Source of the DNA: Spongiactinospora rosea
Lineage (GTDB): Bacteria > Actinomycetota > Actinomycetes > Streptosporangiales > Streptosporangiaceae
Assembly: GCF_003315795.1 (NCBI RefSeq)
Contig: NZ_QMEY01000003.1
Coordinates: forward strand, 496,001-560,000
Direction: 5' to 3'
DNA: 64,000 nucleotides
Positions 1 to 9,367 of this stretch are shown here, one piece after another. The position numbers and the translations under genes were made by a program. The notes beneath the pieces were generated by a model, which was not told the DNA's origin, made no database searches, and saw nothing but the letters and a program-made list of their open reading frames with translations. How positions within the stretch are numbered: position 1 is the stretch's first letter; each line of letters starts with the position of its first letter.

Positions 1-961
1 CGTCGCGCCCGCCACCGCCGACGTACTGGCCAAGGCCGCGCACGGCCTCGCCTCCGACCTGCTGACCAACACCCTGCTCACCGCCCGGTGCCCGGTCGTC
101 TTCGCGCCCGCCATGCACACCGAGATGTGGGAGCACCCTGCCACCCGCGCCAACGTCGCGACGCTGCGCGAGCGCGGGTCCGTGGTGGTCGAGCCCGCCG
201 TGGGCAGGCTGACCGGCGCCGACAGCGGGCGCGGGCGGCTGCCCGAGCCGCGCGAGATCTTCGACCTGTGCGTGCGCGTCCTCGCCGGGCGCGACCGCGA
301 CCTGGCCGGCCGGCACGTTGTCGTCTCCGCGGGCGGCACCCGCGAGGCGATCGACCCGGTCCGCTTCATCGGCAACCGCTCCTCGGGGCTGCAGGGCCTG
401 GCCCTGGCCCGTACGGCGCTGGCCAGGGGCGCGGAGGTCACCCTGCTGGCGGCCAACGTGGCGCTGCCCGACCCGCCGGGGGCCAAGGTCGTCCGCGTGG
501 AGTCGGCCCTGGAGCTTCGCGAGGCCGTGCTCGCCGCGGCCGAGACGGCCGACGCGGTGGTGATGGCGGCGGCGGTGGCCGACTTCCGTCCCGCCGCGAC
601 CAGCGACTCCAAGATCAAGAAGACCTCGGGCGAGCCCGAGCCCATCCGCCTGGTCCAGAACCCGGACATCCTGGCCGAGCTGGGGGAGCGCCGCCGCACC
701 GGGCGGCTGCCCGGCGCCACGGTGCTGGTCGGCTTCGCCGCCGAGACCGATGACGTGCTGGCCAACGGCGCGGCCAAACTGGCCCGCAAGGGCTGCGACC
801 TCCTGGTCGTCAACCAGGTCGGCGCGGGCAAGGCGTTCGGCACCCCCGACAACGCGGCCACGATCCTGTCCACGGACGCGCCGCCGCTGGAGATCCCGCT
901 GGGCCCCAAGGAGGGCCTGGCCGACACCGTGTGGGATCTCGTCTCCACCCGCCTGTCCTGA
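1..961 (+). CDS. coaBC: Bifunctional phosphopantothenoylcysteine decarboxylase/phosphopantothenate-cysteine ligase, 3' part
   Basis: The frame is open from base 2 and lacks its start, so this is the last ~319 residues of CoaBC (Dfp). The enzyme joins cysteine to 4'-phosphopantothenate and then decarboxylates the product in coenzyme A synthesis. The visible part begins at the end of the flavin-dependent CoaC domain, with PAMHTEMW matching the substrate-binding PxMNxxMW motif; His in place of Asn is usual in actinobacterial homologues as I recall them. The CoaB ligase domain follows, with its GGTREAIDPVRFIGNRSSG nucleotide loop, the AAAVADFRP stretch and the KIKK motif. It ends in TGA at 959-961. 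metK follows after one small gene, the usual actinobacterial neighbourhood. Confidence 0.95.
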   Translation, partial: VAPATADVLAKAAHGLASDLLTNTLLTARCPVVFAPAMHTEMWEHPATRANVATLRERGSVVVEPAVGRLTGADSGRGRLPEPREIFDLCVRVLAGRDRDLAGRHVVVSAGGTREAIDPVRFIGNRSSGLQGLALARTALARGAEVTLLAANVALPDPPGAKVVRVESALELREAVLAAAETADAVVMAAAVADFRPAATSDSKIKKTSGEPEPIRLVQNPDILAELGERRRTGRLPGATVLVGFAAETDDVLANGAAKLARKGCDLLVVNQVGAGKAFGTPDNAATILSTDAPPLEIPLGPKEGLADTVWDLVSTRLS

Positions 962-1166
962 CCACCCTGGCTCTGTACGGACACGGGGACGTTCCTTCTT
1001 TGTAGCGCTGTGGATGGATTGTCGGCTCTGTGCTGTGATATGAGCGAGCGCGGCCATTGCGGCATGCTGGGCGCAGGCGGATACTCACCGCAGGGCCTCC
1101 CAGCGGTGACGCCGGGTCTCGGGCCGCCCACGTGCCGGTTCGCTGCAGGTCGCGAGGAGGCTGGAA

Positions 1167-1535
1167 ATGCCGGTGAGCAGCACGGTCCGCGCGCGCTGCC
1201 GGGCGCTGCTACGGCCGGGGGAGGCGATTCGCTACATCTTCCCCGCGCTGTCCGTCGGCTCCCCGGGAGAGGCGCACTTCCTGGTCATCGTCACCGACAC
1301 GTCCATCCTGGTGATCTCCACCCGGATGTTCAGCAAGGATCAGCCGGTCGCGGTGTACGCGGCCCATCCCCGTCACACCCGCCTCGGGCCGGTGGACCAC
1401 TCGCTCGGCCCGGTGATCAGCCTGGGCGGGCTGTCGCTGGAGATCGACGAGGAGTACGTCCCCGTGGTGTGCGCGGCCGACGCCGAGGTGTTCGCCCCGG
1501 AGACCCTGCCCGCCGACCCCCTGCCCGACCTTTGA
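1167..1535 (+). CDS. Small conserved actinobacterial protein, possible PH-like fold
   Basis: This 122-residue soluble protein has an ATG preceded by a good AGGAGG ribosome site about 6 nt upstream. It has no signal peptide or membrane segment. A stretch near residues 18-50 (GEAIRYIFPAL, then HFLVIVTDTSILVIST) has the hydrophobic strand pattern of bacterial PH-like (YokE/bPH type) domains, in which a protein that must run in a membrane- or ligand-binding beta barrel is introduced by 'GE.I'. I do not recognise a specific function. It sits between coaBC and metK with its own gap of about 200 bp on each side, so it is probably separately transcribed. The PH-like assignment is an inference from pattern only. 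Confidence 0.7.
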   Translation: MPVSSTVRARCRALLRPGEAIRYIFPALSVGSPGEAHFLVIVTDTSILVISTRMFSKDQPVAVYAAHPRHTRLGPVDHSLGPVISLGGLSLEIDEEYVPVVCAADAEVFAPETLPADPLPDL

Positions 1536-1707
1536 GGGCGGGCCCATCGTGCCGCAGGGGCCGCATAGCGGGACGGATCGCCGGGCCACTCCGCGGATTC
1601 GGCCGAGGCCGTACTATCGACGTAACCGGACACAGGCCCGCAGGGCGTGACCTCATACGGCCGCGCTGGGTTTGATCCGGGTTTCGCCGTGCGACCTTAG
1701 GTCAAGC

Positions 1708-1713
1708 TAGACT
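1708..1713 (+). promoter_or_regulatory. Candidate -10 element for metK
   Basis: TAGACT matches the actinobacterial TAnnnT -10 hexamer and lies 75 bp before the metK start. No convincing -35 is present at 16-18 bp spacing. The ~250-bp gap between genes shows no SAM riboswitch fold that I could recognise. Confidence 0.35.
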
Positions 1714-1788
1714 GCGGCGAAGCATCGTGGCGTGCCCCCGCACGCCGCACCCCACCCGTCAGCAGCCGCTGCATGAGGAGCCACTCAG

Positions 1789-2982
<1,194 letters not shown>

Positions 2983-3013
2983 CCGCCCGCGGTCACGAAG
3001 GACCCGCTCTACA

Positions 3014-3051
3014 CCGCCCCGCCGCCCTCGCCGCCGCGAGGGGCGGGGCGG
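3014..3051 (+). terminator. Possible terminator after metK
   Basis: CCGCCCCGCC at 3014-3023 pairs perfectly with GGCGGGGCGG at 3042-3051 across an 18-nt loop, 30 bp after the metK stop. There is no T tract, as is common for actinobacterial terminators. Confidence 0.5.
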
Positions 3052-3133
3052 AAGTGCGCGCACGCCTGGACATCCGGCGGCCGGCGTTCCAGGATTGGAC
3101 AACGCAGATCTTCGGGGAGTTGGTGACCTGCGC

Positions 3134-5446
3134 ATGATGCCGAGTGGGCGGCCCGCCCTGCCCGCCGACCCGACGGCCTTCGTCGGCAGGCGGAGGGAGA
3201 CCGCCGACATCCGGCGCACTCTGGAGAGATCCCGTCTGGTCACCCTGACCGGGATCGCCGGGGTGGGCAAGACCAGAGTCGCGTTGCGCGCGGCGGAGAG
3301 CATGCGCAGGGCCTTCGCCGACGGCGTGCTGTTCGTGGAGCTGTCCAGCCTGTCCGACCCCGACCGGCTGGCCCAGGTCGTCGCGCGCGCCCTGGAGATC
3401 CCCGACCAGTCGGTGCCCGATCTCGACATGCTCGCCGAATACCTCGCCGACAAGCAGCTCCTGCTGGTCCTGGACACCTGCGAGCACCTGGTCGAGTCCT
3501 GCTCGCGCCTGGTCGGCGGGCTGCTGACCGCCGCCAGGGGCCTGCGGGTGCTGGCCACCAGCAGGCAGCCGCTGGGCGCGCCCGGCGAGCACTGCCTGGT
3601 GATCCGGCCCATGGAGGTCCCGGCCCCGGAGACGGCCGGGTCCGTACAGGACCTGGCGCGCTGCGAGTCCGTGGCCCTCTTCCTCGATCGGGTTGGCGCG
3701 GTCGATCCCGGGTTCGAGCTGACCGAACAGAACGCCCCTGTGGTCGGCGAGCTGTGCCGCCGCCTGGACGGCATCCCGCTGGCGCTGGAGCTGGCGGCGG
3801 GCCGGGTGCGGTCGATGCCGGTCGAGCGCATCCTGACCCTGCTCGACGAGCGGTTCTGGGCCGAGGAGGAGGACACCTGCGCGGATGATCCGCGCCACCG
3901 CACCATGCAGGCCGCCATCGCGTGGAGCCACGGCCTGTGCACCCCCGCCGAGCGGCTGCTGTGGTCGGGGCTTTCGGTGTTCCCCGCCCGTTTCGACCTC
4001 GCCGCGGCCGAGGCCGTGTGCGCCCAGGAGGGCCTGCCCGCGCACGAGGTCTATCCGGCGCTGGACGGCCTGGTGGCCAAGTCGATCCTGGTCTGCGCCA
4101 AGGGGCCGGACCGCACGACGTACCGGATGCCCGACAGCCTGCGCGAGTACGGCGCGGCGCAGATGCCCGACCACGACCGCCGCCGGGTGCTGCTGGCCCG
4201 CCACCGCGACCACTACGCCGGGCTCGCGGAGGCGGCCTCGGAGGTGCCGCCGCGCGACGAGCAGGCCGAGGAGTGGAAGCGCGTCCGTGAGGAGTGGCCC
4301 AACCTGCGGGCCGCGCTGGAGTTCTGTGCGACCGACCCGGCCGAGACCGACGACGGGGTGCGGCTGGTCATCACCCTGACCTTCCTGTGGATCGCCTGCG
4401 GGATGGGCCGCGAGGGCCGGCACTACATGGAGTGGTTCGTCCGGGTGGCCCGCCTGGACGAGGTGACCCGGGTACGCCTCCTGCTGCTGCTCGCGTACGT
4501 GATGGTCGCCCAGGGCGACCTGCGCACCTCCAGGCAGACCCTCGACGAGTGCGCCGACCTGGTGTCACGTTCCGACGATCCGCTCAGCCACATCCACCTG
4601 GAGAAGATGCGCGGCACCCTGGCCTACGCCGAGGGCGACCTCGCCGCCGCCGACGCCCACCTGACCGAGGCGATCGGCCGGCTGCGCGCCGGAGGGTCCC
4701 CCGACATCACCGTGCTGGCCGCGATGGTGGAGCTGGGCATCACCCGGCTGTGGCTGGGGCGTCCCGACGACGCGGCCGAGGTGCTGCTGGAGTGCAAGCG
4801 CGAGTGCGAGGACTCCGGCCAGTCGTGGGCGCGCTCGTGGGCCGACCTCGGGCTCAGCCTGGTGCTGCGGGCGCGGGGCGAGCTGCCCGGCGCGCTCGCG
4901 CTGGCCAAGGAGGCGCTGCGCACCCAGCGGCGGCTGCACGACGCCAGCGGCGCGTCCCTGTGCCTGGAACTGGTGGCGTGGCTGGCCACCGGCCAGGAGG
5001 ACCCCGCCTGGGCGGCCCGCCTGCTGCACGCCTCGCACGGCACCTGGCGGCAGGTCCGCAGGCCCCTGTACGGCTCGCCGCACTTCCTGGCCGAGCACGC
5101 CCGCTCCGAGGAGACACTGCGCCGGGCGCTCGCGCCCGCCGAGTACGAGGAGGCGGCGGCCGAGGGCGGCGCGATGTCGATGGACGAGGCCATCGCCCAC
5201 GCCCTCGGCGAGCCCCCCGGCGCGCCGCAGGCCGCCCCCAAGGAGCGCGTGACCCCGCTGTCGCCGCGCGAGCTGGAGGTCGCCGACCTGGTGGCCGACG
5301 GCCTGACCAACAAGGAGATCGCGCAACGGCTGGTCGTCGGCCGCCGGACGATCGACACCCACGTCGAGCACATCCTGGCCAAGCTCGACTTCTCCTCGCG
5401 CAGCCAGATCGCCGCTTGGGCGATCGGGCATCGGGAAGGAGGCTGA
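3134..5446 (+). CDS. LuxR-family transcriptional regulator with STAND/NB-ARC ATPase domain
   Basis: A large signal-responsive regulator of about 770 residues. Near the N-terminus PTAFVGRRRE opens an NB-ARC-like NTPase with a P-loop (GIAGVGKT, about residues 40-47), a Walker B (LLLVLDTCEH) and the GIPLALELAA motif typical of STAND proteins. A long helical, TPR-like sensor region follows. The C-terminal ~64 residues form a LuxR/GerE helix-turn-helix (LSPRELEVADLVADGL, RRTIDTHVEHILAKL) for DNA binding. Two starts are possible: TTG at 3095 or ATG at 3134. I prefer the ATG because homologues begin just before the FVGR motif. Ligand and target genes are unknown. The next gene is a shortened paralogue, separated by a duplicated junction. 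Confidence 0.9.
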   Translation: MMPSGRPALPADPTAFVGRRRETADIRRTLERSRLVTLTGIAGVGKTRVALRAAESMRRAFADGVLFVELSSLSDPDRLAQVVARALEIPDQSVPDLDMLAEYLADKQLLLVLDTCEHLVESCSRLVGGLLTAARGLRVLATSRQPLGAPGEHCLVIRPMEVPAPETAGSVQDLARCESVALFLDRVGAVDPGFELTEQNAPVVGELCRRLDGIPLALELAAGRVRSMPVERILTLLDERFWAEEEDTCADDPRHRTMQAAIAWSHGLCTPAERLLWSGLSVFPARFDLAAAEAVCAQEGLPAHEVYPALDGLVAKSILVCAKGPDRTTYRMPDSLREYGAAQMPDHDRRRVLLARHRDHYAGLAEAASEVPPRDEQAEEWKRVREEWPNLRAALEFCATDPAETDDGVRLVITLTFLWIACGMGREGRHYMEWFVRVARLDEVTRVRLLLLLAYVMVAQGDLRTSRQTLDECADLVSRSDDPLSHIHLEKMRGTLAYAEGDLAAADAHLTEAIGRLRAGGSPDITVLAAMVELGITRLWLGRPDDAAEVLLECKRECEDSGQSWARSWADLGLSLVLRARGELPGALALAKEALRTQRRLHDASGASLCLELVAWLATGQEDPAWAARLLHASHGTWRQVRRPLYGSPHFLAEHARSEETLRRALAPAEYEEAAAEGGAMSMDEAIAHALGEPPGAPQAAPKERVTPLSPRELEVADLVADGLTNKEIAQRLVVGRRTIDTHVEHILAKLDFSSRSQIAAWAIGHREGG

Positions 5447-5579
5447 CCATGGCCGAGCGAAGACCCGGCGAGCTCCCGGCGGAGATGATCGGCTTCGTCT
5501 TCTCGTCGCGCGGCCTGAGCGCCGCTTGGGCGATCGGGCATCGGGAAGGAGGCTGACCATGGCCGAGCGAAGACCCGGC
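5410..5579 (+). repeat. Direct repeat duplicating the LuxR1/LuxR2 gene junction
   Basis: Bases 5410-5469 and 5520-5579 are identical over 60 bp (offset 110 bp). Each copy contains the last codons of the first regulator, the GAAGGAGG ribosome site, TGACCATG (stop, 2 nt, start) and the first codons MAERRPG of the second. Similarity continues on both sides in diverged form, for example TCTCGTCGCGCGGCC at 5500 against the bases near 5393. The divergence argues against a simple assembly artefact. Confidence 0.95.
5449..5556 (+). CDS. 35-residue chimeric mini-ORF between the two LuxR genes
   Basis: This short frame starts 2 nt after the stop of the first regulator and ends 2 nt before the start of the second, with the same TGACCATG sequence at both ends. 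It has a strong GAAGGAGG site 6 nt upstream. The N-terminal half repeats the start of the downstream protein (MAERRPGELPAEM) and the C-terminal half repeats the end of the upstream one (AAWAIGHREGG). It therefore arose from a 110-bp tandem duplication of the junction. GC at third positions is a little lower than in the flanking genes. Translation is plausible because of the ribosome site, but a function for the peptide is not claimed; it may only pass ribosomes on to the next gene. Confidence 0.45.
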   Translation: MAERRPGELPAEMIGFVFSSRGLSAAWAIGHREGG

Positions 5580-6941
5580 AACCTCCCCGCGGAGATGACC
5601 AGTTTCGTCGGCCGCTCCGGCGAGCTCGCCGCGGGCGGGCGGATGCTGATGGGCGGGCGGCTGCTCACCGTGACCGGCCCGGCGGGGGTGGGCAAGAGCC
5701 GGCTGGCGCTGCGCGTCGCCGACAGCGTGCGCAGGCGCTTCCCCGATGGCCTGTGGCACGTCGAGCTGTCCCAGGTGGCGCCCGCGCACCTGCGCCCGAT
5801 CGGAGGGCCGGGCCCGGCCGCCGCCGTCGCCGCGGCCCTCGGGCGGCTCGGTGAGCACGCCGAGGACGGTGACGGGCTCGCCGCGGCCCTGGGCGACCGC
5901 AGGGCGCTGCTCGTGCTCGACACCTGCGAGCACCTCGCCGCCGAGATCGGCCCGCTGGTGGAGGCCGTGCTCCAGGGATCGCCGCGGGTCCGTGTGCTGG
6001 CCACCGGCCGCGGCCCGCTCGGCCTGCCCGGCGAGCGGGTGCTGCGGCTGGACCCGCTGCCGCTCACCGACCCGGCCGACCCCGATCCCGGCTGTCCCTC
6101 GGTGGCGCTGTTCGCCGAGCGGGCCGTGGCCGTCGATCCGGACTTCTCGCTCGACTCCTGCTCGCTCAGCGACGTGGCCCAGGTGTGCAGGTGCCTGGAC
6201 GGCCTGCCGCTGGCGATCGAGCTGGCCGCGGCGCGCACGCGCTCGCTGTCCATCCCCGAGCTGCTGGAACGGCTCGACGACATGACCACCATGCCCGGCT
6301 GGGGCGCGCACACCGCCGCGCCCCGCCACCGCGACCTGCGCGCCGCCATCGCCTGGAGCCACGAGCTGTGCCGCCCGGACCAGCGCCTGCTGTGGGAGGC
6401 GCTGGCGGTGATCGAGGGGGAGTTCGGTGTGGAGGCCGCGCGCCGGGCGGTGACCCGCGAGGGCGTACTGGTGACCCGGCAGAGCCTGGACGAACTGGTG
6501 GACCGATCGATCCTGCTCAGATCGGGCGATCCGGGCAGACCCGGGCGTTACCGGATGCTGGAGACCTACCGCCGTTTCTGGCTCGACCCGAACTTCGGCC
6601 GTCCCGGCCGCGCGCTGCTCGGCCACCGGTTCGGCGCCGGGCGGTGGAGCCGCCTCCCGCAGGCCGCGGCGGCGACAGCGCCGGCCGCCGCGCCGCAGGC
6701 CCCCGCCCCCGCGCCGGTGCGGATCGGCAGGCCGGTGACCTCCACGCTGACGCCGCGTGAGCTGGAGGTCGCCGAGCTGATCGCCGAAGGGCTGTCCAAT
6801 CCGCAGATCGCCGTGCGGCTGTTGATCGCCAAGCGTACTGTGGACGCGCACGTCCGGAACATCCTCGCCAAGGGCGGCCTCGCCTCCCGCACCCAAGTGG
6901 CCGCCTGGTTCGCCGAACGCACCCAATGGGCCGACGCCTAG
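5559..6941 (+). CDS. Shortened LuxR/STAND regulator, paralogue of the preceding gene
   Basis: This 460-residue regulator starts at ATG with GAAGGAGG 6 nt upstream. It has the same NB-ARC-type ATPase as its neighbour (P-loop GPAGVGKS about residues 40-47, VLDTCEHL Walker B, GLPLAIELAA). It also has a C-terminal LuxR helix-turn-helix (LTPRELEVAELIAEGLSN, KRTVDAHVRNIL). The long TPR-like sensor found in the neighbour (roughly 300 residues) is missing and is replaced by a short Ala/Pro-rich linker around residues 365-390. It may therefore act without its own ligand sensor, or in partnership with the first regulator. The two genes look like a tandem duplication followed by an internal deletion; that history is inference. 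Confidence 0.88.
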   Translation: MAERRPGNLPAEMTSFVGRSGELAAGGRMLMGGRLLTVTGPAGVGKSRLALRVADSVRRRFPDGLWHVELSQVAPAHLRPIGGPGPAAAVAAALGRLGEHAEDGDGLAAALGDRRALLVLDTCEHLAAEIGPLVEAVLQGSPRVRVLATGRGPLGLPGERVLRLDPLPLTDPADPDPGCPSVALFAERAVAVDPDFSLDSCSLSDVAQVCRCLDGLPLAIELAAARTRSLSIPELLERLDDMTTMPGWGAHTAAPRHRDLRAAIAWSHELCRPDQRLLWEALAVIEGEFGVEAARRAVTREGVLVTRQSLDELVDRSILLRSGDPGRPGRYRMLETYRRFWLDPNFGRPGRALLGHRFGAGRWSRLPQAAAATAPAAAPQAPAPAPVRIGRPVTSTLTPRELEVAELIAEGLSNPQIAVRLLIAKRTVDAHVRNILAKGGLASRTQVAAWFAERTQWADA

Positions 6942-7153
6942 GCACTTTTCCGGATGTGCGATTTCTCCCGGGCCACAACACTATGTGAGGCCAGTGGGTG
7001 ACGAGATGTGCCAATGTGTTTCCGCAGCGCTCAGGCGCCGAGCGGGAGGGGTCCCCCGCCGCCTGAGGAAACTAGGGTGGATCGCTCCAGTTCCGGGCGG
7101 CACCCACTGGCCAAAACACTTCCCGCCTTCGCGGGTCTGGTAGGAACAGGTGC

Positions 7154-9295
7154 GTGAGCAAGGGGAGCGGCGCACCGGGCGCGACGGACGCCGGCGGGGG
7201 AGAGCAGGGCGAGCTGATCGCCGCCCCCGCGCCGCCCGCCGCACGGCAGGGTTCCGGGGCCGCCAAGGGCGCTGTGGTGCCCGCCCCCGCCTCGCCGGTC
7301 GCCAGGGTCGTGGTGGACAACCCGCTGCCGCACCTGGACCGCGAGTTCGACTACCTGGTTCCGGCGGCGCTGCACGACAGCGCCGTGCCGGGATGCCGGG
7401 TCCGGGTCAGGTTCGCGGGCAAGCTGCTGGACGGCTTCCTGCTGGAACGCGCCGAGGACACCGAGCACACCGGCAGGCTCACCCCCCTGGAACGCGTCAT
7501 ATCCCCCGAACCGGTGCTCACAGCGGAGATCGCCGCCCTGGCCCGCGCCGTGGCCGACCGCTACGCGGGCACCCGCGCCGACGTCCTGCGGCTGGCCGTC
7601 CCGCCGCGCCACGCCCGCGTGGAGGCCGAAGCGCCCCAGGAGCCGCCCGAGGAGACCGGCCTGCCCGCCGGCTCCGGGGCCGGGGTGTGGGACGCCTATC
7701 CCGCCGGGCCGTCGTTCCTGGCGGCGCTGGCCGGCGGCCGCTCGCCGCGCGCGGTGTGGTCGGCGCTGCCGGGCGAGTGGGGCGGCCGGCCGCACGCCGT
7801 CCCGGAGTGGGCGGTGGCCGTCGCGGCGGCGGCCAGGGCGGCGCTGACGGGCGGCAGGGGCACGCTGGTGGCGGTGCCGGACGGCAAGGACGTGGCGCTG
7901 GCCGATGAGGCGCTGACGGCCGTCCTGGGGCCGGGCAGGCACGTCGCGCTGACCGCCGACCTCGGCCCCGCCGAGCGCTACCGGCGCTGGCTTCGCGTGC
8001 TGCGCGGCCAGGTGCGGATCGTGGTGGGCACCCGCGCGGCGGTGTTCGCGCCGGTGCGCGACCTCGGCCTGGCGGTGGTGTGGGACGACGGCGACGACCT
8101 GCTCGCCGAACCGCTCGCCCCCTACTGCCACGCGCGCGAGGTGCTGGCCATCCGTGCCCACCGCGCCGGCGCGGGCCTGCTGATCGGCGGCTACGCGCGC
8201 ACGGCGGAGGCCACCCGGCTGGTCGGCGAGCGGTGGGCCCGGCCGATCGTCGCCGCCCGCACGACGGTCCGGGCGCGCGCCCCACGGGTGCGCGCCGCGG
8301 GCGAGGACGCCGAGCTGGCCCGCGACGAGGCCGCGCGGGCGGCGCGGCTGCCCACGCTCGCCTGGCGGGCGCTGCGGCAGGGCCTGGAACACGGCCCGGT
8401 GCTCGTCCAGGTGCCGCGCCGGGGCTACCTTCCGGTGCTGGCCTGCCAGAACTGCCGGGCCGCCGCCCGCTGCCCGCAGGTGCCCGCCGCGCCGGGCGGT
8501 CCGCGCTGCGGCGGGCCGCTGGCGCTGCGCGGCGGGCACGCGGTGCCGTACTGCCGGTGGTGCGGCAGGATCGCCGGGCAGTGGCGCTGCCCCTCCTGCG
8601 GCGCCTCGCGGATGCGCGCCGCCGTGGTGGGCGCCCGGCGTACCGCCGAGGAGCTGGGCCGGGCCTTCCCACAGGTGACGGTCCGCACCTCCGGGCGCGA
8701 CGGGGTGCTCGCGCGGGTCGGCGAGGGCAGGGCGCTGGTGGTGGCCACGCCCGGGGCCGAGCCGCACGCGGCGGGCGGCTACGCGGCCGGGGTGCTGCTG
8801 GACGCCTGGGCCCTGCTGGGCAGGCCCGACCTGCGCGCCGCCGAGGAGACCGTGCGCCGCTGGATGAACGCCGCCGCCCTGCTGCGACCCGGTGCGGAGC
8901 TGGTCGTGCCCGCCGACGCGGGGCTGGCCGCAGTGCAGGCCCTCGTACGCTGGGACCCGGTGACCCACGCCGAGCGCGAGCTGTCCGAGCGGATAGAACT
9001 CGCTTTCCCTCCGGCCGTGCGCCTGGCGGCGCTGACCGGGGTCCCCAAGGCCGTCAGGGAGCTGCTGGGCGAGGCCCGGCTGCCCGCCGCGGCCCAGGTG
9101 CTCGGCCCGGTGCCGGTGGACGCGCCACGCCGTGCGGCGGGCGAGGAAACCGCCAGGGAGCGCGCGCTGATCCGTGTTCCGCGCGGGGACGGCACGGCGC
9201 TCGCCGCGGCCCTTAAGGCCGTCGCGGGCGCGCGTTCGGCGCGCAAGGCACCCGACGTCGTCCGGGTATGCGTCGATCCCGTAGAAGGGATCTAG
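7154..9295 (+). CDS. priA: Primosomal protein N' (PriA), actinobacterial type without helicase motifs
   Basis: This 713-residue PriA homologue is expected to act in restart of stalled replication forks. After an Ala/Gly/Pro-rich N-terminus, the 3' DNA-binding region starts near residue 50 (VVVDNPLPHLDREFDYLVP). The zinc region is intact, with paired cysteines at about residues 431-486 (CQNC, CRWC, CPSC). The helicase core is degenerate. There is no GxGKT Walker A, and the expected DEEH Walker B region reads WDDGDD after the recognisable VVGTRAAVFAPVRDLGL. Actinobacterial PriA proteins are known to lack detectable helicase motifs, so the role is probably structural, as a platform for other primosome proteins. 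It starts at GTG with a weak ribosome site. The metK-priA-def-fmt order is typical of the phylum. Confidence 0.93.
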   Translation: MSKGSGAPGATDAGGGEQGELIAAPAPPAARQGSGAAKGAVVPAPASPVARVVVDNPLPHLDREFDYLVPAALHDSAVPGCRVRVRFAGKLLDGFLLERAEDTEHTGRLTPLERVISPEPVLTAEIAALARAVADRYAGTRADVLRLAVPPRHARVEAEAPQEPPEETGLPAGSGAGVWDAYPAGPSFLAALAGGRSPRAVWSALPGEWGGRPHAVPEWAVAVAAAARAALTGGRGTLVAVPDGKDVALADEALTAVLGPGRHVALTADLGPAERYRRWLRVLRGQVRIVVGTRAAVFAPVRDLGLAVVWDDGDDLLAEPLAPYCHAREVLAIRAHRAGAGLLIGGYARTAEATRLVGERWARPIVAARTTVRARAPRVRAAGEDAELARDEAARAARLPTLAWRALRQGLEHGPVLVQVPRRGYLPVLACQNCRAAARCPQVPAAPGGPRCGGPLALRGGHAVPYCRWCGRIAGQWRCPSCGASRMRAAVVGARRTAEELGRAFPQVTVRTSGRDGVLARVGEGRALVVATPGAEPHAAGGYAAGVLLDAWALLGRPDLRAAEETVRRWMNAAALLRPGAELVVPADAGLAAVQALVRWDPVTHAERELSERIELAFPPAVRLAALTGVPKAVRELLGEARLPAAAQVLGPVPVDAPRRAAGEETARERALIRVPRGDGTALAAALKAVAGARSARKAPDVVRVCVDPVEGI

Positions 9296-9355
9296 TCGGT
9301 GGGTTTTCCGGCGTATCGCGAATCGCCCCGATTCGCCGCGCCCTCGGTAAGCCGT

Positions 9356-9361
9356 TAGTTT
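9356..9361 (+). promoter_or_regulatory. Leaderless-type -10 element
   Basis: TAGTTT lies exactly 6 nt before the GTG start at 9368 and there is no ribosome-binding site. This matches the TAnnnT-N6-start arrangement of actinobacterial leaderless transcripts. Confidence 0.5.
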
Positions 9362-9367
9362 CTCCCT

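Noticed and set aside
1536-1788. SAM riboswitch before metK
   Set aside because: None of the SAM riboswitch class landmarks could be recognised; only a -10-like hexamer is present.
3095-3133. TTG at 3095 as the start of the first LuxR regulator
   Set aside because: It lacks a ribosome site at normal distance, and homologues usually begin shortly before the FVGR motif, which fits the ATG at 3134 better; not fully excluded.
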